From: Heterobilharzia americana
Lineage: Eukaryota; Platyhelminthes; Trematoda; Strigeidida; Schistosomatidae
Length of the DNA: 64,000 bases
NCBI GenBank assembly: GCA_944470555.2
Contig: OX104130.1
Location: forward strand, 61,447,160-61,511,159
Reading direction: 5' to 3'
Numbering within the stretch: the stretch's first letter is position 1; each line of letters begins with the position of its first letter. The position numbers were made by a program, and so were the translations under genes. Below, in pieces: positions 57,921-64,000 of this stretch. Under the pieces are notes generated by a model that was given only the letters and a program-made list of their open reading frames with translations, ran no database searches and had not been told where the DNA came from.

Positions 57921-58534
57921 AAAATGACTTTTAGCAACTAATCAAATTCGTCGTAAACCAAGAACTTATTTTAAGGGGTAAGGATGTATTTACTAGTATA
58001 AGAATAGGAAAGTGAGGAAATAGTTATGTAGGAAAGTTTAAACGTATATATTGTCAAAGAATTTTTCAGTTTCTCATTGGAAGAGATGGTGGTATTGATA
58101 GTTAGTAGATACTTTAACAATAGAGCGTTCTTATTGGTTATTCAAGGTCACTCGGGTTAGTTTGTTTCATCTTCGCCAACCATATGTATTGACTATGAGA
58201 AAATCAGGAAAGTGACTACTGTCGCTAGTCTATAATGCCTTACTACATGACCAATTATCTTAACTAGGGGACGGGCGGGGGTTAATTATTCCTCCTATAT
58301 CATCCAGATGTTATTCTACTCAACCATAGAGTAAACGAATCCTCTTTGAAAGTAAGAATATCTCATTTACCGTATTCAACTTAAGACGAATAAATAAAAC
58401 GATCTTCTATAAAGGATTTACAAGTATTATGTTGTTTGTACAAAGATACTTCTACATAAGGAGATTAATTGACAAAAATCATTCTATCAAAAGAAAATAA
58501 TAAGGATTTTTCAGACCAACAGTAAGAGAATTCA
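57921..58534. other. Intronic DNA, nothing recognised
   Basis: AT-rich with one G-rich spot (GGGGACGGGCGGGGG near 58266). Confidence 0.4.
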
Positions 58535-58870
58535 AAAACTAGTGTCATGTCTTGGTCTGGCGACCCTGAAAACTCTTCCAACCTAATCTATCTTTCCCTG
58601 GCATGGCACGTCAAGGTAGGTGGTGGATCGGTATACGCAACGCATGTCCAAGGCATCTCAGTTGACCAAGTTTCACAACTTCATCAATCAACTTGCCTAT
58701 CTAGCTCATTACCGTTCCCCTGACCTCAACATTACTTACAAAGTGATTTCGCCATACATGAGCAACGCTATGGAAAACATCTTCAGGATTATTTCTTTGA
58801 GGCAGCTCGGACCATACTTTCGTACGAAACAACGTTGGAATTATTTCATTTCAAACATTCTGTGACTTAC
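58535..58870 (-). mobile_element. LINE-B fragment, decayed
   Basis: Reversed GTCTGGCGACCCTGAAAACT, ACGTCAAGGTAGGTGGTGG, and CCGTTCCCCTGACCTCAAC correspond to segments of the copies at 16400-16550 and 18330. Confidence 0.6.
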
Positions 58871-59565
58871 ACAAATATAAACTACATCTAATGCCAACCT
58901 TTTAATCAGTGCCAAATATTTGCAACACTTCGGTTGGTGTGAGAGATAAACAATAATGAATATGCTAATAAATCCCAGGAAGGAAGTTAAAAAGTCAAAA
59001 TGGAAGAAATAGTTAAATCATGTGTTTGATGAATTATCATACTGAAGTTTTCGGAATATCAAAGATAGTTCGTTGCTAATAGTACACAGAACACGTTAGT
59101 AAAGAAAACAATTTAACAGATTTTAAAATTGAAGTAGATTTACGAGTTATATTGGTTGTTTTAATAAACAGCATACTGATACAGTAATAATTATACTATG
59201 TGACACATCGAGGTACAATCCATCCCCCATAATCATACCTATATAATCTACCATAAGAACCCAATTTCTACTCCGTAAAATAGAATAAAGTTTATTGAAA
59301 AGTAAGACAGCGTAGTATATACTGAAGGAATCGTATTCTTCAAGGTTGAACCATACGACAGAATATTACTCCTGAAGGACAGACACTAAGCATGAATCAG
59401 TTAAAAGATGAATGGTATTTTCTTGAGGGGGAAGATGCGGTTTATAGCGTACAGACTTTAAATTGAAGAGTAACAGCCAAAAAATTTTTGGGCACTTTTA
59501 TATAAGAAGTACATTTTAAGCCTATCTGGAATAAGGCAACAAAAGTCAGTACTACTGTAGTACTA
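58871..59565. other. Intronic DNA, nothing recognised
   Basis: AT-rich, no coding signal. Confidence 0.4.
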
Positions 59566-59569
59566 GAAT

Positions 59570-59865
59570 ACGATGAAATCTAAGGGCTGCCTACTATCAC
59601 CCACGAAATTCCTGATTGTGGTGGACTGGATCATGCAGCAAACAGTGAGAAGCGAGAAGATAGGCATACGCTGGACAGATGAAAAGAGCCTAGAAGAGTT
59701 GGATTTCGCCAACGATGATGATTTATGTCTAATGTCTTGTGGCACAAACTTGAAGATCTACAGGTGAAAACTAAGAAGTTGACAGGAGAAGCGAGACAGA
59801 GAAAACGGGACTTCAAGTGAGTGTGGAGAAAACAGAGGTGATGAAGATACCCAACCATAGGTTGA
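59570..59865 (+). mobile_element. LINE-A RT fragment
   Basis: Reads KGCLLSPTKFLIVVDWIMQQ, SEKIGIRWTDEKSLEELDFA, NDDDLCLMSC, then the GAGGTGATGAAGATACCCAA segment, where it stops. Confidence 0.85.
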
Positions 59866-59869
59866 ACTC

Positions 59870-60070
59870 AAAGTTATGTACACAACCTGATTTGGTCGCT
59901 ATATAAACCATTTTTAAAGTCGGTAAAGGTGAACTTTACCTACGGTGGCAGCTTTTTGTTCAACGCGAAACAATGTCATGTTTATTACAGTTTGTGGAAG
60001 CTCTCACCATCAAACATTTTCAACCTGACCTGTGTACTCAGAAGGAGATTGTAGTTAACCTTTAATTATC
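59870..60070 (+). mobile_element. PLE C-terminal scrap
   Basis: One frame reads QFVEALTIKHFQPDLCTQKE before a stop at 60061. This matches the end of the GIY-YIG region in the copy at 10785 (TAEALAIHELRPDLCV). Confidence 0.55.
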
Positions 60071-60331
60071 CTGGTAACTGTAGGTAATTTTTGCATATGT
60101 ATAGATATAGTTTTTCTTTTTTTGACTGCATCATCTCTTCATTAATTACTTACTGATTGTTAATCACTCAGCCTAACGTTTTTCCAATCTTTTCATTTAT
60201 TTACGTAACCTGATGGTTTGTTAACAACCCCTTCTTGTACCCTGATGTTTGTTTGTTGTCTTCCTCTCCACAGCTCCAGAATTTTCCATCTCATCAGATA
60301 GTGAAACCCAGGACGTACAAGAAGTGCCTAT

Positions 60332-60575
60332 AGTGACTCAGTGATCAAGTGAATAACGCCCTGGCGTTTGAAACGATGGGCCTCGAGTCTAAGTCCTACT
60401 GGGAACGACATCGTTCACTGGGGTGCAGGCACATCCACCTGATGAATCCCAAACAGGACGAAACGCGCGTTCCGGATTCCATTGCTAGCCACTATCCATC
60501 AATAATATGTAATTCAAACACACGCAATATCGAGGCATCCGCGCAGGAGCCTATATGCCAAGAAAGACGCATCAA
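60332..60575 (+). mobile_element. SINE1 (Sm-alpha-like), full length
   Basis: tRNA-like head AACGCCCTGGCGTTTGAAAC, box B CTCGAGTCTAAGTCC, hammerhead, CTAGCCACTATCCATC, CGCAATATCGAGGCATCC and the 3' end GAGCCTATATGCCAAG. This is the most complete SINE1 here. Confidence 0.88.
60431..60477 (+). ncRNA. Hammerhead ribozyme motif in SINE1
   Basis: Core CTGATGA (60438-60444), stem II TCCCAAACAGGA, GAAA at 60459-60462, cleavage triplet GTT ending 60470 (allowed NUH). Stem I carries two mismatches next to the core (ATCCAC against CCGGAT). Confidence 0.6.
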
Positions 60576-60689
60576 TTTGTCAAAGGAACTGAACGTATGA
60601 AAATAAAATACTCTTTGCCTTGTCACGCCACGTTAAATACCTTACAGTTAACTCAATTTGCCATTTTGATCCTTATCATCTCGAATATC

Positions 60690-60840
60690 TGCCATGGTTT
60701 GGCAGACTAGTATTACTGATACTGGGTGGTGAGTGGAGGTGAAATGGAAATTAAGACTGTGGTCGGATTCGAACCAGCGACTACTGGGTTACCTCCTTGG
60801 TGCCGTACCAACTGAGCTACAGGGTCCGACTTCTGATCCT
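60690..60840 (-). mobile_element. SINE3, antisense, full length
   Basis: Tail (GGTGAGTGGAGGTGAAATGG reversed), box B reversed CGGATTCGAACCAGCGAC and box A reversed ACCAACTGAGCTACAGGG are all present. It ends about 50 bases from an ELP1 exon. Confidence 0.75.
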
Positions 60841-60892
60841 TATTCTAACTTATACAAAAGTGAAAGTGCATAATTAAAATTTGTTAACATAC

Positions 60893-61227
60893 ATAAGTGA
60901 ATTGTGAATATGATAACTTACTTCCGTTAATTACTGTGACAAGACCAGAATTCAATGCTGTCATATTGATTCCACAACTTGTTAGTATACACGATGAATT
61001 ATAAGCAGTATTCATTTTCCAACATTGTAAAAGTGTTTGACCTTTTTCACTCTCTACAACTGCTTTATCGATGGATACAGCACAATAAAGTGTGGATAAA
61101 TCTGTACTGTATGCATGAATATCCCAGGCTAATGAGACACTGGATATCTTATCACCATTCAATGGAGATTGAATACAGAAATGTTGCTTTGTAGACCAAT
61201 GATAGTTTGAACAAGTTAGTAGACGAA
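60893..61227 (-). CDS. ELP1: ELP1 exon (WD40 propeller, NYHW motif)
   Basis: The exon encodes about 112 residues beginning RLLTCSNYHWSTKQHF, matching the conserved VQLWTVGNYHW segment of ELP1, then SSVSLAWD, matching IVSLMWDP. The acceptor is TTTATAG ahead of 61227. Two GT donors are possible: GTATGT after 60893 (phase 0), and GTAAGT after 60922, which would leave one base. I chose the first because the next candidate exon is open only in phase 0. The ORF runs past the donor into the intron, so the end is inferred from splice logic. Confidence 0.85.
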
Positions 61228-61467
61228 CTATAAAGATGATTTTCAATTTAAGTTGATGATAATTTTCGATAAAAAAAGATTTAAAGTATTCAAAGAGGAA
61301 AAAACTTTAACAATTCCTAGTCAGTTTCATAGTAACAGTAAATTTTTCTTCAAAACCTATAGTCCTAGCAACAGGTGTTTTATAATACAACATAATCAAA
61401 AACATTTTGAGATAACCGAAATCCTTCTTCAGTAAACTTGAAAAGAGAGATAACTAATCAAGGTTTA

Positions 61468-61470
<3 letters not shown>
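61228..61470. other. Upstream intron edge, nothing recognised
   Basis: AT-rich. A 60-codon plus-strand ORF here has no domain and is not called. Confidence 0.4.

Positions 61471-61549
<79 letters not shown>
61471..61549. repeat. (TA)n microsatellite
   Basis: About 39 uninterrupted TA units. Confidence 0.96.
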
Positions 61550-61551
<2 letters not shown>

Positions 61552-62754
61552 AATATAACCTTTCATACAACCGAAGTTTTATGATGATGATGACTTCAAC
61601 GACTCCGTCCTACACTACGTTCAATCAGTGCAATGATGCTAGCTCGAAGAGTTTTGATTCACTAAATCAGTACGTTTCGATTCAACTTCATTTTACCCAG
61701 GTTTAAGCAATCAAGTAGTGTGATTGAACGATTTGTGATAGGTATACTCTAAAGTATAGTGGATTAACCTTCATGTGGTTGGTCAGTCAAATCGTTACGA
61801 CAGTTGTGCAGTGAACCAAGAAGCAACACACAAAAATTGATATAGAATGAAAGGGAGAAAAGGTAAATAGACACTTCCATGAGTTCTGTATTCAAATACT
61901 TACAGAAGCGGTGGATAAATGATACAGAAAATAAGTGAAGTTCCCCTTTGTATCATGCTAGAAATACATAAAATGATCAATCATATATTGAAATCATAAT
62001 GCGTGTTATAATCAGTTGCTGGTTAGATGGGATAGCATTCTAGGGTTATCTTGTACAATAACTCAGTCTGTGAACTGAGATAGAAATTCTATTGACAGTG
62101 AAAACACTCACAAGTACTGAATATCAAACAATGTGAAGTCTTTTTTAGAGTTAGTTAACTAGCCCTATATTTTATAGCCTTTACGTAAAAGGTGAAAACA
62201 GAAATATGTTAGAAAATAGTGTTATTGTAGATTCAAGTTTCCTGTTACTGAGTTACCATCAGTGAATCGATAAGTTCATATTGGTATATGGTCTTCTTGA
62301 ACAAATGCCTGAATAAAGTCTGCAGTTATATTCACTACCGGTTAAAAGTAGGATTTATAAAACACAACTTCCTTCCTGTATGTAAGGGAATGCTCATGTT
62401 CTGACGAAAACATGAAGTTGGCATTTGCCACCTCGAACATTGAATGTTTAAAGTTCGATACCCATTTCTTGTCTGGTGAAACTGAACTGAACTACGCATT
62501 CCAAAACTTTGTGCGCGTTTTCGGCAATAGGCAACCCCACTTGGTGGAGAGGCGTTCGGACCTGTGACTCACTGGTTGAAAGGTAACTATCTCAGCCAAT
62601 GAGCTAAATTTCCATTCTTTTGCTTAATGGATAGTAATTAGTATTGACAGCTTCCTATGTAGGACTAAATTGAGCAATCTGTAGTGGTGTATGAGCTCTT
62701 TAAGGCTGTTATTGTAAACAATTAACCTGATCATCATCATCATCATCATCATTA
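61550..62754. other. Intronic DNA; possible tRNA-like repeat at 62560-62615
   Basis: CTGTGACTCACTGGTTGAAAGG and CAGCCAATGAGCTAAAT resemble a decayed reversed SINE head. Otherwise nothing was recognised. Confidence 0.35.
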
Positions 62755-63230
62755 TCAACATAGGACCAGGCATTACTGCGTAACGGTCCGAGTTGCCACA
62801 CCTCATATCAGCACATCAAGTAAAAAGGTAGTGAGGTGAAGGATGAAGATGAAGGATGAAGTGAATGCAGTCAAAAGAAATATAAAGTACGAAAAGAAAA
62901 GAAAGAGGAGTGACAAAATAGTGAGATTCGGTATAGCGTTGTTAAGATGAGGATAATGTGTGTATACATCTGCGCCACTGACTTCGGTTCTGATCCATAT
63001 CACCTAGGGTCTCCAACCACTGGTTCCTCTTGTCCCGTGGACCCCAACCACCTAGTCTGCATCGTCCTACATGGCTTAAACCAACAGTCAGAGACTTCAT
63101 ACATTGGTGCCATGTTTTAGTCTGGCCACCTCGGGCCTTTTTCCAGCCTGGACCCACCTCAGCCAACATTGTGTGACGAGGCAATCGGTGACTAGGCATA
63201 CGTAGTACGTGTCCCAACCTTCATCGACTG
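62755..63230 (-). mobile_element. LINE-B 3' end
   Basis: The minus strand reads MGHVLRMPSHRLPRHTMLAE, VGPGWKKARGGQTKTWHQCM, KSLTVGLSHVGRCRLGGWGP and LETLGDMDQNRSQWRRCIHT. The tail (AACATAGGACCAGGCATTAC reversed) is followed by (ATC)n at 62731-62752. This is the cleanest C-terminus of the family. Confidence 0.9.
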
Positions 63231-63510
63231 AGATGGATAGCATTGTTGTCTTTGAAACAAATAATCTCAACACAGAAGTACAAACATGACTATAAAAACA
63301 TCTGGCAATCCTTAAATGGTTCTTAAATGCAACCACTATTCTTTGTAAGTACTTCAATTAACTTAATGAAATGTAAGACACTTTTCAATAGGATCATTCT
63401 TTGAAACCAATTCATCACACAAAGAGAATCATTCCATTTGCAAAAAAGGATAAAAGCAAACTTATCATTACTTAAATAATCATATCAATAAAATTATAAA
63501 GATTATTTAC
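63231..63510. other. ELP1 intron edge, nothing recognised
   Basis: AT-rich, no coding signal. Confidence 0.4.
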
Positions 63511-63722
63511 TAAACCATGGATGATCCTGTATTCCACTACATAAGATAGCTAGAATTGAACCAATAGGATTGAATGCAATTGATTCAACTTGATAGTATT
63601 TTTCAGATTCACCCTTGAGTAGTTCAAATTCCCCATGACGTTGTGCATTAGACTCAAAAAATATAATATCTAATCCACGACCTTCTCTTCTTTGAACAGT
63701 AGTAATCAACTGGACACGAGGT
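63511..63722 (-). CDS. ELP1: ELP1 exon (N-terminal WD40 propeller)
   Basis: This is an internal exon of the scaffold subunit of Elongator, the cytoplasmic complex that modifies wobble uridines of tRNAs. The 70 codons read ...QLITTVQRREGRGLDIIFFES..., which lines up with the animal ELP1 segment holding the QQDIVFFEKNGLLHG motif. The acceptor is TTTTAG at 63724-63723 and the donor GTAAAT follows 63511. The exon starts after one base of a split codon and leaves one base, which fits the next exon. It is the most 5' exon visible; the start codon and first propeller blades lie beyond the right edge. A (TAA)n tract begins just upstream of the acceptor. Confidence 0.88.
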
Positions 63723-63733
63723 CTAAAATGAAA

Positions 63734-63737
<4 letters not shown>

Positions 63738-63805
<68 letters not shown>
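63738..63805. repeat. (TAA)n microsatellite
   Basis: About 22 TAA units just upstream (in transcription) of an ELP1 exon acceptor, directly beside an antisense SINE2. Confidence 0.95.
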
Positions 63806-63814
63806 TGGAAGTAG

Positions 63815-63995
63815 TATTCATCATGGACTGATATCGGTTGGGGAACCATTGGAAATCTGGGAGCACTGGACAGCTGTTTCGTCCTAGTATAGGACTCCTC
63901 AACAGTACGCACTCATGACCCGGCTACGGATCGAACTCAGGACTTTCAGGTTTCACGTCGAACGCGCTAACCATTCAGTCACTGGGTCGGTTTCC
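63815..63995 (-). mobile_element. SINE2, antisense
   Basis: Reversed family 3' end (ACTGATATCGGTTGGGGAACC), GGAGCACTGGACAGCTG, TTTCGTCCTAGTATAGGAC (GAAA, stem II), CTCCTCAACAG (core with C3 changed to T), box B reversed CGGATCGAACTCAGG and CATTCAGTCACTGGGTC. Runs to near the window edge. Confidence 0.8.
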
Positions 63996-64000
63996 AGTGG

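Overview
The window is AT-rich eukaryotic DNA, almost certainly from a schistosome or a close trematode relative. The evidence is the combination of hammerhead-ribozyme SINEs of the Sm-alpha type, many Penelope-like elements (PLEs), RTE-clade (SR2-like) LINEs, a BEL/Pao gag remnant and long (TA)n tracts inside the introns of one spread-out gene. The species cannot be fixed from the sequence alone.

One host gene fills the window on the minus strand: ELP1 (elongator complex protein 1, IKAP/IKI3). I place 14 exons, in transcription order: 63722-63511, 61227-60893, 54687-54607 (tentative), 51789-51411, 48276-48178, 45294-45128, 40587-40165, 34980-34758, 34209-34051, 28157-28002, 20294-20209, 14820-14518, 9290-9193 and 3591-3342. 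All junctions except 54687-54607 to 51789-51411 agree in splice phase. Together they give about 990 codons: the N-terminal beta-propeller region (63.7 to 40.2 kb) and much of the C-terminal helical solenoid (35.0 to 3.3 kb). The start of the gene lies beyond the right edge and its 3' end beyond the left edge. About 95% of the window is intron.

The introns are a retroelement graveyard. Labels used below: LINE-A is an RTE-clade, SR2-like LINE with common 3' end GGAACCCAAGGGAC followed by (ATA)n. LINE-B is a second non-LTR family with HFTYLGS and YGCETW motifs in its C-terminal RT region. PLE means Penelope RT plus GIY-YIG endonuclease. SINE1 is Sm-alpha-like, with a tRNA-like head and a CTGATGAG hammerhead. 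SINE2 has a CTGAGGAG hammerhead. SINE3 has a tRNA-like head and no ribozyme seen. All elements look decayed except the PLE at 23.3-24.8 kb, which is broken by only one evident frameshift.

The most striking pattern is fold-back structure. SINE1 and SINE2 copies (2.4, 12.1, 20.5, 33.5 kb) and two PLEs (10.3-11.8 and 41.7-44.5 kb) share one layout. An inverted copy of the element's own 3' end sits at its 5' end, separated by a loop of the element's middle. In the SINE1 copy at 2.4 kb and the SINE2 copy at 12.1 kb the inner edge of the arms falls at the 3' strand of hammerhead stem II. I saw no unknown multi-gene system. The fold-back signature common to ribozyme SINEs and Penelope elements is the observation most worth following up. 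Boundaries of decayed repeats are approximate throughout; repeat family names rest on motif recognition, not on a database search.
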